Source: Streptococcus sp.
Lineage (GTDB): Bacteria; Bacillota; Bacilli; Lactobacillales; Aerococcaceae
Assembly (NCBI GenBank): GCA_015264885.1
Contig: JABZYY010000005.1
Span: forward strand, 1-29,849
Length of the DNA: 29,849 nucleotides
Direction of reading: 5' to 3'
A model generated the notes under the pieces. That model was not told the origin of the DNA, ran no database searches, and saw nothing but the letters and a program-made list of their open reading frames with translations. Within the stretch, counting starts at the first letter, position 1. Each line of letters starts with the position of its first letter. The position numbers were made by a program, and so were the translations under genes. Shown here piece by piece: positions 15,106 to 24,243 of this stretch.

Positions 15106-15134
15106 ATTTTAGCATAGAAGACGTTTTCTTAAAA
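15106..15134 (-). promoter_or_regulatory. Possible promoter of the 101-residue gene
   Basis: On the minus strand an extended -10, TGCTAAAAT, ends at 15106, with TTTTAA (15134-15129) 17 bases upstream as a weak -35. Confidence 0.4.
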
Positions 15135-15152
15135 GAAATTTTTCAAAACTAC

Positions 15153-15181
15153 TGTTCATTTTCATTTGAATGTTTTATACT
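15153..15181 (+). promoter_or_regulatory. Promoter of the MATE gene
   Basis: TGTTCA (15153-15158) and TATACT (15176-15181) are 17 bases apart and end 35 bases before the ATG. Confidence 0.45.
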
Positions 15182-15216
15182 ATTACTTGTTAATTTTTTG
15201 AAGAGGAGGGTGTCTC

Positions 15217-16557
15217 ATGGCTAAAGATATGACGAGTGGGAAACCACTAAAATTGATTTGGAATTTTACAATCCCGCTATTAATTGGGAACTTATTCCAA
15301 CAATTATACAATATGGCGGATACCTTTATCGTAGGTCGAACCATTGGTGTGCAGGCGTTAGCTGCGGTTGGGTCTACTGGAAGTATTGTCTTTTTAATCA
15401 TCGGGTTTGCGACAGGGTTAACGGCTGGTCTTGCGATTCCATTAGCGCAACGGTTTGGTGCCAAGGATTATAAGGGCGTGAAACATAGCTTTTATGTTTC
15501 CATTTTAATTTCGATTGCTGTGGCGATTGCATTAACCGCACTGAGTATGATTTTCTGTCGCCAGATTCTAGAAATCATGCAGACACCATCTGAGATTATT
15601 GATGGAGCTTATGATTATTTAATTGTCATCTTTGGCGGTATTTTCTCCTCAATGGCTTATAATTTACTATCGAATATTTTCCGTTCGATTGGAGATGCGA
15701 AAACTCCTTTATATTTTCTAGTAATGGCGTGTGTGATGAATATTATTTTAGATATCGTCTTTATTGCTGTTTTTGGAATGGGAGTTGAAGGGGCAGGTTA
15801 TGCAACGGTTCTTTCGCAAATCTTCTCAGCAGTGGCCTGCGTTGTTTATATTTGGAATAAGATTCCAGTATTGCGCTTAACGAAGGAAGACCTTGTTGCA
15901 ACGAAACGAAATATAAGGGAACATTGTCGTATTTCATTCCCGATGGCTTTCCAAGCTTCGATTATTGCCATCGGAACGATTATGGTTCAAATTGCATTGA
16001 ATCAGTTAGGACCGACTTCGGTTGCGGCACACACAGCAGCACAAAAGATTGACCAGTTAGCGATTCTTCCCATGATGTCGTTTGGAGTCACGATGGCTAC
16101 CTATTCAGCACAAAACTTTGGGGCGAAGAAATACGATCGTATTTGGCTTGGTGTGCGTGAATGTATCAAATTATCATTGACATTTGCTATTGTGGTAGGG
16201 ATTATTTTAAATCTATTTAGTCCGATTCTTATTCGAGCCTTTGTCGGAGAGGGACATGAGGATGTTGTAGAGTTAGGACGACTATTCTTCCTTACGAACG
16301 GAACAACGTATAGTTTCCTTTCGCTATTATTTATTTACCGTTATACCTTACAAGGGGTGGGAAAAACATTTACACCGACCTTGGCTGGAATTATGGAACT
16401 CATTATGCGTTCTGTTGCGGCAGTGGTTCTTTCAAATATGTACGGCTTCGTCGGAGCAACTGTTGCCAACCCAATGGCGTGGTTTGGTTCGATGGTGCCT
16501 CTCATGATTGCGTATTATATCTTTAAAAACAAAGTTCAACATGGAGTAGAGCAGTAG
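15217..16557 (+). CDS. MATE-family multidrug/metabolite efflux transporter
   Basis: This is an inner-membrane antiporter of the MATE family that exports cationic drugs or metabolites using a Na+ or H+ gradient. The 446 residues form about 12 hydrophobic helices in two homologous halves. The first half opens with the family hallmark IPLLIGNLFQQLYNMADTFIVGR, and the second with FPMAFQASIIAIGTIMVQIALNQLG. The sequence resembles the MepA/NorM-like and DinF-like bacterial groups, but the substrate cannot be predicted. The ATG follows AGGAGGGTGTCTC. It is monocistronic, between divergent neighbours and a weak terminator at its stop codon. No regulator gene is adjacent. Confidence 0.9.
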   Translation: MAKDMTSGKPLKLIWNFTIPLLIGNLFQQLYNMADTFIVGRTIGVQALAAVGSTGSIVFLIIGFATGLTAGLAIPLAQRFGAKDYKGVKHSFYVSILISIAVAIALTALSMIFCRQILEIMQTPSEIIDGAYDYLIVIFGGIFSSMAYNLLSNIFRSIGDAKTPLYFLVMACVMNIILDIVFIAVFGMGVEGAGYATVLSQIFSAVACVVYIWNKIPVLRLTKEDLVATKRNIREHCRISFPMAFQASIIAIGTIMVQIALNQLGPTSVAAHTAAQKIDQLAILPMMSFGVTMATYSAQNFGAKKYDRIWLGVRECIKLSLTFAIVVGIILNLFSPILIRAFVGEGHEDVVELGRLFFLTNGTTYSFLSLLFIYRYTLQGVGKTFTPTLAGIMELIMRSVAAVVLSNMYGFVGATVANPMAWFGSMVPLMIAYYIFKNKVQHGVEQ

Positions 16558-16580
16558 TATAAGCTACTGTTCTTTCTTTT
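16549..16580 (+). terminator. Weak intrinsic terminator after the MATE gene
   Basis: GAGCAGTAG (16549-16557, including the stop codon) pairs with CTACTGTTC (16564-16572), followed by an interrupted T run. Confidence 0.6.
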
Positions 16581-16634
16581 GGAAATAAATGAAAATTATG
16601 AAAACACTTTTCGAATTTATTGTGAATTATTTAG

Positions 16635-16663
16635 TTGTAAATTTTACAAACTTATAGTAAAAT
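16635..16663 (+). promoter_or_regulatory. Promoter of the first LPXTG gene, with overlapping inverted repeat
   Basis: TTGTAA (16635-16640) and TAAAAT (16658-16663) are 17 bases apart. TTGTAAA-T-TTTACAA (16635-16649) is a perfect 7-bp inverted repeat covering the -35 box, which could be an operator. Confidence 0.55.
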
Positions 16664-16698
16664 GATTCTAACTAAAGTGTTTATGGAGGAAAGATTGG

Positions 16699-18351
16699 AT
16701 GAAAAAAGAACAATCAATTCGTAAAATTGGAAAACTTATTTTAGCAATCTCATCATGTGGTGTTTTGTTAACAGCATTCCAAGCGGATAAATCTGTATTT
16801 GCTGAAGATGCAACGACTACAGAAGCGACTACAGCTGCTGCAGCAACAACAGAGGCTACAACAGAATCAACAACTGCAACAACTGCAACGACAGAAGCAA
16901 CAACTGCGGCTCCAACGCGTGCTGCTAAAGAAGTAAATGCAAAAGTAACAGGTACGATTAAAAACCATGATATTAAGAACTATGAATACTATACAGACGT
17001 AGATATCGCTGTTTCTTTAACAGATGACGATGTGAAAGAAGGCGACTACGTAACGATTACATTGGAAAATGTAGCGGTGTTAAATTCGTTAGATGGTAAA
17101 GATGTTATTTATGAAGGAAAGAAAATTGGGACCATTAAAATTGTATCCTTCGAAAACATTAATAAAGCTCGTCAAGGTTCGAACAACAAAGCTCAAATGG
17201 AACAAGCTGAATTGGAATCAACACGTGCTACATTAAAAATCACATTTACAAAAGCAGTTGAAGCGGTAAAACCTGATGTGTTGAAACAAGCACAGTTCAC
17301 AATTAAATCAGATAACGCTTATAACGGAGCTGTTATTGCGAATAAAGACTACACTTTAAATCAAGTGATTAAAGTGGGAGATTCTTCTGTAACAAGTACA
17401 GTGGATATTCCAAAAGTAGAGAAATTTGCAACTGAAACAAACTCTATTCACTTCACACCTTCGGGAAATACAATTAAGTTCAATGCAGATGGCTCATATG
17501 AAACGTCTACACAATTCCAAGTTCGTGGAAGTGAAGGAATGAAGGTTGGTTCAACTGTTGAACTAGAATTCAACGATGCTTCAGGAATTGAATGGAAAAC
17601 AAGTGGTGCTGACGCAATTAAAGTTGGCGATACACATCAAGCTTATTTCATCTTACCTGTATATAGTAATTACAGCGTAAACCAATACGGTGCTTATGTG
17701 TTCCCAACAGGTGTAGAACCAAAATTCAAAGTGACTTCTGTTAGTGCAAAGAAAATTACACTTGAAATGATTTCAGGAGATGTTCCTAAAGAATTAGGTG
17801 TATTCTTTGGTGTAGGGAAAAACCGAATTAATATCATCGACAAATCTAAAATTGATATCGAAAAAATGCAGTATGATGTCTCAACAGTGGCTACAGCTAC
17901 TATTGACGGTAAAGATTCTAAAGGAATCTATATCTATCGTATTATTAGTGACTCTACTAGTGCACAATTAGTATTGGATTCACTTGTGACAGATTATAAG
18001 GATATCGATACACAAGAATCAATTAAAGCAACAGACAAAGGTTGGAAAGATCCAGCAACTATCGATGGATATGAATTTGTAAGTACAGAAAAAGACCGTG
18101 AAGGAAATCGCATCCACTGGTACAGAAAAGTTGCACAACCAACAACAGCAGAAACAACAGCAGAAACAACAGCAGAAACAACAGCAGAAACAACAGTAGG
18201 TACAACAGCAGAAACAACAACTAGTACGCCAGAAGAACCAAAACAAGAAGAATTACCAAATACAGGAGCTACGGCTTCTCTAACTGGTGCAGCAATTGCA
18301 GCAATGTTAACAGGTTTTGGAGTATTAGGATTCAAGAAAAAAGAAGACTAA
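16699..18351 (+). CDS. LPXTG-anchored surface protein with Thr-rich repeats
   Basis: This is a 550-residue wall-anchored protein. The signal peptide (residues 1-35) ends near SVFA-ED. Residues 37-75 are a low-complexity TTEATT-type segment, a likely spacer. Residues 80-400 hold beta-rich, probably Ig-like domains (VDIAVSLTDDDVKEGDYVTITLEN; FNDASGIEWKTSG) as in Gram-positive adhesins. About 427-478 resembles a MucBP-like repeat (IDGYEFVSTEKDREGN). A second stalk contains AETT tetrapeptides (about 481-510). The sorting signal LPNTG lies at 519-523, followed by a hydrophobic helix and the FKKKED tail. Sortase A would join it to peptidoglycan, but no sortase is in the window. TGGAGGAAAG precedes the ATG. 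Ligand binding is unproven; it is monocistronic. Confidence 0.88.
   Translation: MKKEQSIRKIGKLILAISSCGVLLTAFQADKSVFAEDATTTEATTAAAATTEATTESTTATTATTEATTAAPTRAAKEVNAKVTGTIKNHDIKNYEYYTDVDIAVSLTDDDVKEGDYVTITLENVAVLNSLDGKDVIYEGKKIGTIKIVSFENINKARQGSNNKAQMEQAELESTRATLKITFTKAVEAVKPDVLKQAQFTIKSDNAYNGAVIANKDYTLNQVIKVGDSSVTSTVDIPKVEKFATETNSIHFTPSGNTIKFNADGSYETSTQFQVRGSEGMKVGSTVELEFNDASGIEWKTSGADAIKVGDTHQAYFILPVYSNYSVNQYGAYVFPTGVEPKFKVTSVSAKKITLEMISGDVPKELGVFFGVGKNRINIIDKSKIDIEKMQYDVSTVATATIDGKDSKGIYIYRIISDSTSAQLVLDSLVTDYKDIDTQESIKATDKGWKDPATIDGYEFVSTEKDREGNRIHWYRKVAQPTTAETTAETTAETTAETTVGTTAETTTSTPEEPKQEELPNTGATASLTGAAIAAMLTGFGVLGFKKKED
18141..18219 (+). repeat. 12-base tandem repeat coding AETT units
   Basis: The unit GCAGAAACAACA recurs four times in tandem, then once more after a diverged GTAGGTACAACA unit, coding for AETT-AETT-AETT-AETT-VGTT-AETT. 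Near-identity at DNA level suggests recent slippage, so stalk length probably varies between strains. Confidence 0.8.
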
Positions 18352-18364
18352 AATCATAAGAGAT

Positions 18365-18398
18365 GAATGAGGGTGTATTGCATCCTCATTCTTTTTTT
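18365..18398 (+). terminator. Intrinsic terminator after the first LPXTG gene
   Basis: GAATGAGGGTG (18365-18375) pairs with CATCCTCATTC (18381-18391) with one G-U pair, followed by seven T. Confidence 0.88.
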
Positions 18399-18409
18399 GC
18401 TTCAAATTA

Positions 18410-18418
18410 TGGTATAAT
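18410..18418 (+). promoter_or_regulatory. Extended -10 promoter of the fhs operon
   Basis: TGGTATAAT is a perfect extended -10 box 31 bases before the fhs ATG. The upstream -35 region overlaps the preceding terminator's T run and shows no clear hexamer. Confidence 0.5.
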
Positions 18419-18449
18419 AAAACGAATATGCATCAAGCGAGGTGACCTC

Positions 18450-20114
18450 ATGAAAACAGATATTAAAATTGCACAAGAAAACCAAATGCAACCCATCACG
18501 GTGATTGCCGAAAAGCTTTATTTAACACCTGATGAAGTGGAACCCTATGGAAAATACAAAGCCAAGATTGATAAGACTGATATTCATAACCCAGAGAATT
18601 TTGGGAAACTCATTTTAGTGACATCGATGAATCCAACTCCTGCTGGAGAAGGAAAGTCTACAGTAACAGTTGGGCTTGGGGACGCACTAACGGCTATTGG
18701 AAAGAAAACAGCCATTGCACTTCGTGAACCCTCTCTAGGACCAACGCTTGGGCTCAAAGGAGGAGCTACAGGTGGAGGTTATGCACAAGTTGTTCCGATG
18801 GAAGAAATCAATTTGCATTTCACAGGGGACATGCATGCCCTAACGACAGCAACAAATCTGTTATCCGCCATCATCGATAATCATATTCATCAAGGAAATG
18901 AATTAGAAATCGATCCTAACCGCATTATTTGGAAGCGAGCCGTGGACTTAAATGACCGAGCGTTGCGAGAAATTGAAATCGGACTGGGAGGTCCAGTGAA
19001 TGGAACACCGCGTAAAGACGGTTTTGATATTACGGTCGCAACCGAAATGATGGCGATTCTTTGCCTGGCGAGTGATTTAAGCGACTTGCAACGACGCGTT
19101 TCAAATATTCTCGTGGCGTATACAAAGTCAGGAGAACCTGTTACCGTGTTTGATTTAAGTGCGGAAGGTGCAATTACTGCGCTGCTTAAAGAGGCGATGA
19201 AGCCTAACCTTGTGCAGACATTGGAAGAAACACCAGCCATTGTTCATGGAGGACCATTTGCTAATATCGCGCACGGCTGTAATAGTGTCGTGGCGACGAG
19301 AATGGCATTGACGCTTGCAGACTATGTAGTGACCGAAGCGGGATTCGGGGCTGACCTTGGTGCACAGAAGTTCCTCGATATTAAAGTTCCTGTTCTTGGA
19401 AAACATCCAGATGCTGTGGTGCTTGTCGCAACGATTCGTTCGACGAAAATGCATGGTGGCGTTGCGCTTGATGAACTCGCACTTGGTGAGAATCTCGAGG
19501 CGGTTCGTGAAGGTTTCAAAAATGTACGAAAACATATCGAAAACGTACAAGCTTATGGCTTACCAGTTGTTGTAGCCTTAAATGAATTTTTAACAGATAC
19601 AAAAGATGAACAAGCCCTCTTTATGGAATTATGCCGTGAGATGGGCGTGACTTGTGTTCTTACGAGTGTGTGGGAACATGGAAGCCGGGGCGGTATCGCA
19701 CTAGCAGAGAAAGTGGTCGAATTATGTGAGAACAACGCTACTTTCCAACCAACTTACGATATGAGTGCGACAATCCAAGAAAAAGTCGAGACGATTGCGA
19801 AGAACGTTTATGGTGCGACAAACGTTCATTATTCAGACGAAGCCCTAACACAATTGAAGGAATTCGAAAAATTGGGATGGAACAATCTTAATGTGTGTAT
19901 TGCCAAAACACCATACTCATTCTCGGATAATGCGAAATTAAAAGGACGACCAACCGATTTCGATATTACGATTCGTTCTTTCGTCCCTAAGCTCGGTGCT
20001 GGATTTATTGTCGCATTAACGGGAACAGTTTTAACAATGCCGGGACTTCCTAAAATTCCGGCAGCACTTGGAATTAGTGTTGATGACAATGGGAAAATTC
20101 AAGGGTTATATTAA
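18450..20114 (+). CDS. fhs: Formate-tetrahydrofolate ligase
   Basis: This cytosolic enzyme joins formate to tetrahydrofolate using ATP, giving 10-formyl-THF for purine and fMet-tRNA synthesis and feeding the one-carbon pool. The nucleotide-binding loop AGEGKST (residues 65-71) follows TSMNPTP. The family segments [23 protein letters not shown] and the C-terminal [15 protein letters not shown] are intact. A length of 554 matches the usual 555-560. The long frame from 18363 is rejected because it would start inside the previous terminator, while GAGGTGACCTC lies just before ATG 18450. It is the first gene of an operon: the ABC-F gene starts 20 bases after its stop. Confidence 0.95.
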   Translation: MKTDIKIAQENQMQPITVIAEKLYLTPDEVEPYGKYKAKIDKTDIHNPENFGKLILVTSMNPTPAGEGKSTVTVGLGDALTAIGKKTAIALREPSLGPTLGLKGGATGGGYAQVVPMEEINLHFTGDMHALTTATNLLSAIIDNHIHQGNELEIDPNRIIWKRAVDLNDRALREIEIGLGGPVNGTPRKDGFDITVATEMMAILCLASDLSDLQRRVSNILVAYTKSGEPVTVFDLSAEGAITALLKEAMKPNLVQTLEETPAIVHGGPFANIAHGCNSVVATRMALTLADYVVTEAGFGADLGAQKFLDIKVPVLGKHPDAVVLVATIRSTKMHGGVALDELALGENLEAVREGFKNVRKHIENVQAYGLPVVVALNEFLTDTKDEQALFMELCREMGVTCVLTSVWEHGSRGGIALAEKVVELCENNATFQPTYDMSATIQEKVETIAKNVYGATNVHYSDEALTQLKEFEKLGWNNLNVCIAKTPYSFSDNAKLKGRPTDFDITIRSFVPKLGAGFIVALTGTVLTMPGLPKIPAALGISVDDNGKIQGLY

Positions 20115-20134
20115 GAGACTTGAAAGGAGTTTGC

Positions 20135-22024
20135 ATGAAAGATTTTAGAGTCGATCATTTGAAAAAATCTTATGGTGCGAAATCATTATTAGAAGATGTG
20201 TCCTTTATTATTAATGAAGGAGAACACGTAGGCTTAATCGGTCAAAACGGGACTGGGAAGAGTACATTATTATCCATTCTTGCAGGAGTTGATTTTGCCG
20301 AATCAGGAGACATCACAACGTCTAACGATTACAGAATTGGATATTTATCGCAGCAACCAGAATTGGATGATGAAGATACGATTTTCGAAGCTTTATATAA
20401 AGGCGACCATCCAACATTAAAAGTCGTTCATGACTTTGAAGAAGTGGTGGAACAATTACGAGAAAATCCAACGTCGGAAAGTCTTGCGAAACGATACAGT
20501 GTCTTAGAGCAAAAGATGAATGAAATCGATGGATGGCAAGTGGAAGTTCAAATCAAGACGATTCTTCAAAAGATGGGACTGACGGATATTCAGAAAAAAG
20601 TGGGCACACTATCTGGTGGTCAGAAGAAACGTGTGGGCCTTGCAAAAGTATTGATGGAAGAACCTGATTTACTATTGCTCGATGAACCAACGAACCATTT
20701 AGACCTAGAAGCCATCGAATGGTTAGAAGGATATTTAGCCAATTATAAAGGCGCGATGATGCTCGTGACTCACGACCGTTACTTCTTAGAACGTGCGGTA
20801 ACGCATATGTTTGAACTAGTGAATGGGCGAATCGAAGCTTACGAAGGAAATTATGAATCGTATCTAGAACAACGAAGCCAAAGAGAACAAATCGCGGCAC
20901 GCATGAGTCAGAAACAAAAAAGATTATATTTAAGTGAACTAGAATGGATGCGTCAAGGAGCACAGGCTCGTTCAACGAAGCAACAGGCTCGAATTCATCG
21001 TTTTGAAGCCTTAGAAAAAGAAGTGAAGCAGACGACTTCAAACGACAAGCTAGTGATGGAATTCGACCAAGCGCGTATCGGAAAACGTGTCTTCCAAATG
21101 GAAGATGTAAGTCTTTCGATTAATGGGCAATCCATCGTGAAGAATCTTGATTGGATTATTCAAAGTCAAGCGCGTATCGGGATTGCTGGGGTGAATGGTG
21201 TTGGAAAATCAACCTTCTTAAATGCCATTGCCGGCCAGATTCCATTTGATAGTGGCCAATTTGTTGTCGGTGAGACCGTTCGAATCGCGTACTATAAACA
21301 ACAAGATGAAGATATTCCAATGGATAAACAGCTAATCCAATATTTACGAGAAGAAGCGGAAGAGATTAAACGTGAAAACGGAGAAGTAGCATCGATTTCA
21401 GAATTACTCGAGACCTTCTTATTCCCAAGACATTTACATGGAGCGTATATCCATACCTTGTCTGGGGGAGAGAGAAGACGACTCTACTTACTTCGCTTAT
21501 TAATGACAAAACCAAATGTGTTATTATTAGACGAACCAACCAACGATTTGGATATCGATACATTAACCGTACTCGAAGACTTCTTAGAGTCATTTAATGG
21601 AGCGGTTCTTATTGTATCCCATGACCGTTACTTCTTAGATAAGACGGTCGAGCAATTATTTGTTATCCGAGGAAATGGACAAACTGAACTCTTCTATGGC
21701 TCGATGAGTGAGTATTTAGAACAAGAAAAATCACTAGCAAAAGTTGCAGTGGAAGCTCCTAAGGCGGAAGAACAAAAAGTGGAGGCACCAAAAGTTGCTC
21801 CGGCTAAGAAGATGACGTATCAAGAGAAGAAGGAATGGGAGACGATTGAAGGAACCATTCAAGAACTCGAAGAAAAACTGGAATTCTTGCAAGAGGAAAT
21901 GAGTGTCCATGCACAAGATTTTGCTAAACTTCAAGAATTACAAGAGGAACTAGACAAGACGGAAGAAGCGGCAAGTGCAGCTTACGAACGTTGGGAATAT
22001 TTAGCAGAATTAGCAGGGAATTAA
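20135..22024 (+). CDS. ABC-F family ATPase, Uup/YfmR-like
   Basis: This is a cytosolic ABC-F protein with two ATPase domains and no membrane segment; this class acts on the ribosome to rescue or remodel stalled or misassembled translation complexes. Domain 1 has Walker [10 protein letters not shown] (from residue 36) and LSGGQKKR (from 159). The inter-domain linker is rich in Arg/Lys/Gln. Domain 2 has GVNGVGKST (from about 352) and LSGGERRR. Residues about 550-629 are a charged C-terminal coiled coil, which favours the Uup/YfmR group over EttA. A length of 629 is normal. AAAGGAG precedes ATG 20135; the frame's apparent start at 20120 is a TTG lying over that ribosome site. Its presence between fhs and thyA is conserved-operon style rather than functional logic. 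Confidence 0.9.
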   Translation: MKDFRVDHLKKSYGAKSLLEDVSFIINEGEHVGLIGQNGTGKSTLLSILAGVDFAESGDITTSNDYRIGYLSQQPELDDEDTIFEALYKGDHPTLKVVHDFEEVVEQLRENPTSESLAKRYSVLEQKMNEIDGWQVEVQIKTILQKMGLTDIQKKVGTLSGGQKKRVGLAKVLMEEPDLLLLDEPTNHLDLEAIEWLEGYLANYKGAMMLVTHDRYFLERAVTHMFELVNGRIEAYEGNYESYLEQRSQREQIAARMSQKQKRLYLSELEWMRQGAQARSTKQQARIHRFEALEKEVKQTTSNDKLVMEFDQARIGKRVFQMEDVSLSINGQSIVKNLDWIIQSQARIGIAGVNGVGKSTFLNAIAGQIPFDSGQFVVGETVRIAYYKQQDEDIPMDKQLIQYLREEAEEIKRENGEVASISELLETFLFPRHLHGAYIHTLSGGERRRLYLLRLLMTKPNVLLLDEPTNDLDIDTLTVLEDFLESFNGAVLIVSHDRYFLDKTVEQLFVIRGNGQTELFYGSMSEYLEQEKSLAKVAVEAPKAEEQKVEAPKVAPAKKMTYQEKKEWETIEGTIQELEEKLEFLQEEMSVHAQDFAKLQELQEELDKTEEAASAAYERWEYLAELAGN

Positions 22025-22038
22025 AGAAAGGAACAGAT

Positions 22039-22986
22039 ATGACGAAACAATATAAAGACTTACTAAGAAAGATTTTAGAAGAAGGAACGATTAAAACAGA
22101 CCGTACTGGTACAGGCACAAAGAGTGTGTTCGGATACCAAATGCGTTTTGACTTGCAAAAAGGATTTCCACTGTTAACAACAAAACGTGTAGCGTTTGGT
22201 TTAATTAAGAGCGAGTTACTATGGTTCTTACACGGAGATACTAATATCAAATACTTATTAGAACATAACAACCACATTTGGGACGAATGGGCGTTTGAGC
22301 GTTATGTTTCTTCTCCTAAATACACTGGTCCTGATATGACAGACTTTGGACGTCGTTGCTTAGAAGACGAAGCGTTCAACGAAGTATACCAAGAAGTGAA
22401 GAAAGACTTCTGTGAGAAAATCTTAACGGATGATGCTTTTGCGGCAGAATTCGGTGAACTTGGAAATATTTATGGTTCCCAATGGCGTCACTGGAAAACA
22501 ACAAAAGGGGAAACGATTGACCAAATCGCAGACTTACTCAACTTATTGAAGAATTCTCCAGATTCACGTCGTATGATTGTTTCAGCATGGAATCCAGAAG
22601 ATGTGCCTAGCATGGCGCTTCCTCCATGCCACACAATGTTCCAATTTTACGTGGCTGATGGTAAATTAAGCTGCCAATTATACCAACGTAGTGCGGATGT
22701 GTTCCTAGGAGTGCCGTTCAATATTGCAAGTTACGCTTTATTAACACATTTAATCGCAAATGAAGTTGGTTTAGAAGTTGGCGAATTCGTTCATACTTTA
22801 GGCGATGCGCATATTTACTTAAACCATATGGAACAAGTAGAAACACAATTAGCGCGTGAAGAAAGAGAATTACCAACACTCGTATTAAAACATCCTGAAA
22901 AATCAATGTTTGAAATCGATGTAGATGATGTGATTGTGGAAGGATATAATCCACATCCAACGATTAAAGCACCGATTGCCGTGTAA
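22039..22986 (+). CDS. thyA: Thymidylate synthase
   Basis: The enzyme methylates dUMP to dTMP using 5,10-methylene-THF, releasing dihydrofolate. The active-site [14 protein letters not shown] carries nucleophile Cys197. [11 protein letters not shown] (phosphate loop with Arg), [19 protein letters not shown] and [12 protein letters not shown] are all intact. The 315 residues include the insertion of about 50 residues near positions 90-140 typical of Lactobacillales enzymes. The longer frame from 21991 overlaps the previous gene; AAAGGAAC before ATG 22039 fixes the start. folA follows 15 bases later, which recycles the dihydrofolate this enzyme makes. Confidence 0.96.
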   Translation: MTKQYKDLLRKILEEGTIKTDRTGTGTKSVFGYQMRFDLQKGFPLLTTKRVAFGLIKSELLWFLHGDTNIKYLLEHNNHIWDEWAFERYVSSPKYTGPDMTDFGRRCLEDEAFNEVYQEVKKDFCEKILTDDAFAAEFGELGNIYGSQWRHWKTTKGETIDQIADLLNLLKNSPDSRRMIVSAWNPEDVPSMALPPCHTMFQFYVADGKLSCQLYQRSADVFLGVPFNIASYALLTHLIANEVGLEVGEFVHTLGDAHIYLNHMEQVETQLAREERELPTLVLKHPEKSMFEIDVDDVIVEGYNPHPTIKAPIAV

Positions 22987-23001
22987 TACTGGAGGAAACA
23001 G

Positions 23002-23499
23002 ATGTTAATTTATATTTGGGCTCAAGATGAACAAGGGCTTGTTGGAAAAGACAATACGCTTCCTTGGCGATTACCGAATGATTTGAAATTCTTTAAAGAA
23101 GTAACGATGGGACAAACCATTCTCATGGGACGTAAAACGTTTGAAGGGATGGGGAGTCGCTTGCTTCCAGGACGTCAAACCATTCTTCTTACAAGAAGTG
23201 ACGATTATGAAGTGCCAGGCGCTGAAGTCGTGACAGATGTAAAAGAGATTGTCGAAGATGCCAAACACGAGGACATTTATGTGTGCGGTGGTGCAGAAGT
23301 CTACCGTCTTCTAAAAGACCATGTGGAGCTGCTTTACTGCACAAGAATCCATCATACGTTTGAGGGAGATACGTATTTTCCAACGGATTTTCCGTGGGGC
23401 GATTTTATCAAAGTGAAATCACTCGAAGGAGAAGTGGACGAGAAAAATGTCTATCCACATACGTTTGAAATTTACGAGAGAAAAGAGGAAACTCTATGA
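23002..23499 (+). CDS. folA: Dihydrofolate reductase
   Basis: The enzyme reduces dihydrofolate to tetrahydrofolate with NADPH and is the target of trimethoprim. The 165 residues begin LIYIWAQDEQGLVGKDNTLPWRLPNDLKFFK, with the active-site Pro-Trp loop and the conserved acidic residue Asp27. GRKTFEGMG and the NADPH-binding VCGGAEVYRLL follow. TGGAGGAAAC lies before the ATG. It is coupled to ung by a 4-base ATGA overlap, within the fhs-thyA operon. Confidence 0.95.
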   Translation: MLIYIWAQDEQGLVGKDNTLPWRLPNDLKFFKEVTMGQTILMGRKTFEGMGSRLLPGRQTILLTRSDDYEVPGAEVVTDVKEIVEDAKHEDIYVCGGAEVYRLLKDHVELLYCTRIHHTFEGDTYFPTDFPWGDFIKVKSLEGEVDEKNVYPHTFEIYERKEETL

Positions 23500-24152
23500 C
23501 AACGTGGCATGATGTTATTGGCGGGGAGAAGAATAAAGAATATTTTCATGCAGTACGTGCCTTTGAACAAAGCGAGCGAAATCATCATAAAGTGTTTCCA
23601 GCTGCAGAAAATGTCTTCAAAGCCTTGGAACTCACACCGTTTGATAACGTGAAAGTGGTTATTCTTGGACAAGATCCTTATCATGGTGACGGCCAAGCAC
23701 ATGGCCTTAGTTTCTCTGTGCAAAAAGGAATCGCCTTGCCACCTTCATTACTGAATATTTATAAGGAACTTGAAAGCGACCTTGGCATTCCTGTTGCAAA
23801 GAGTGGAGATTTAACCGCTTGGGCAAAACAAGGAGTGTTGCTTTTGAACACGGTATTAACGGTTCGTGCACACGAGGCGAATAGCCATCGTGGTCAAGGG
23901 TGGGAAACTTTTACCGATGCAGTCATTACTTCTCTTAATCAAAGTGACCATCCAATCGTCTTTGTATTGTGGGGGAAACCAGCACAATCGAAAGAGAAGC
24001 TGATTACCAATCCGAATCATTTGATTTTGAAGGCACCACATCCAAGTCCGTTGTCATCTTACCGCGGATTTTTTGGAAGTAAACCATTTAGTCAAATTAA
24101 TGATTTTTTAGAAAAAACAGGTCAAACGCCAATCGATTGGCGCGTAGAGTAA
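23496..24152 (+). CDS. ung: Uracil-DNA glycosylase
   Basis: The enzyme removes uracil from DNA, starting base-excision repair. The water-activating loop GQDPYHG has catalytic Asp60, and the Leu/His loop HPSPLSSYRGFFG has His182. LLNTVLTVR and VFVLWGKPAQ complete the family-1 UDG pattern. A length of 218 is normal. It overlaps folA and is the last gene before a strong terminator whose stem contains its stop codon. Operon logic: thyA and folA set dTMP supply, and when that falls uracil enters DNA, which this enzyme clears. Confidence 0.95.
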   Translation: MTTWHDVIGGEKNKEYFHAVRAFEQSERNHHKVFPAAENVFKALELTPFDNVKVVILGQDPYHGDGQAHGLSFSVQKGIALPPSLLNIYKELESDLGIPVAKSGDLTAWAKQGVLLLNTVLTVRAHEANSHRGQGWETFTDAVITSLNQSDHPIVFVLWGKPAQSKEKLITNPNHLILKAPHPSPLSSYRGFFGSKPFSQINDFLEKTGQTPIDWRVE

Positions 24153-24183
24153 GTGGAAATTATTCCACTTGCTCTATTTTTTT
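24145..24183 (+). terminator. Intrinsic terminator of the fhs-ung operon
   Basis: TAGAGTAAGTGGAA (24145-24158) pairs with TTCCACTTGCTCTA (24163-24176) with one T-G pair, followed by seven T. The ung stop codon lies in the left arm. Confidence 0.9.
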
Positions 24184-24211
24184 GCCTTTAGTATGAAGTT
24201 TGTGGTACGAT
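24182..24211 (+). promoter_or_regulatory. Promoter of the second LPXTG gene
   Basis: TTGCCT (24182-24187) and an extended -10, TGGTACGAT ending at 24211, are separated by 18 bases and lie just after the ung terminator. Confidence 0.55.
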
Positions 24212-24213
24212 AG

Positions 24214-24227
24214 TGAAAACGGTTAAA
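24214..24227 (+). promoter_or_regulatory. Candidate cre (CcpA) site
   Basis: TGAAAACGGTTAAA matches the catabolite-responsive element pattern TGWNANCGNTNWCA at 13 of 14 positions and sits directly downstream of the -10 box, where CcpA binding represses. It suggests sugar control of the surface protein but was found by eye. Confidence 0.35.
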
Positions 24228-24243
24228 AGAAAGAAGGGTTTTT

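Noticed and set aside
17994..18335. Minus-strand ORFs opposite the LPXTG stalk
   Set aside because: They are mirror images of the repeat codons (Val/Ser or Cys/Phe runs) and have no ribosome site; the same applies to those opposite 25584-25893.
18418..18430. PurR-box-like sequence before fhs
   Set aside because: Only 9 of 13 positions match the PurBox pattern and it lies downstream of the -10 box; too weak to report as a site.
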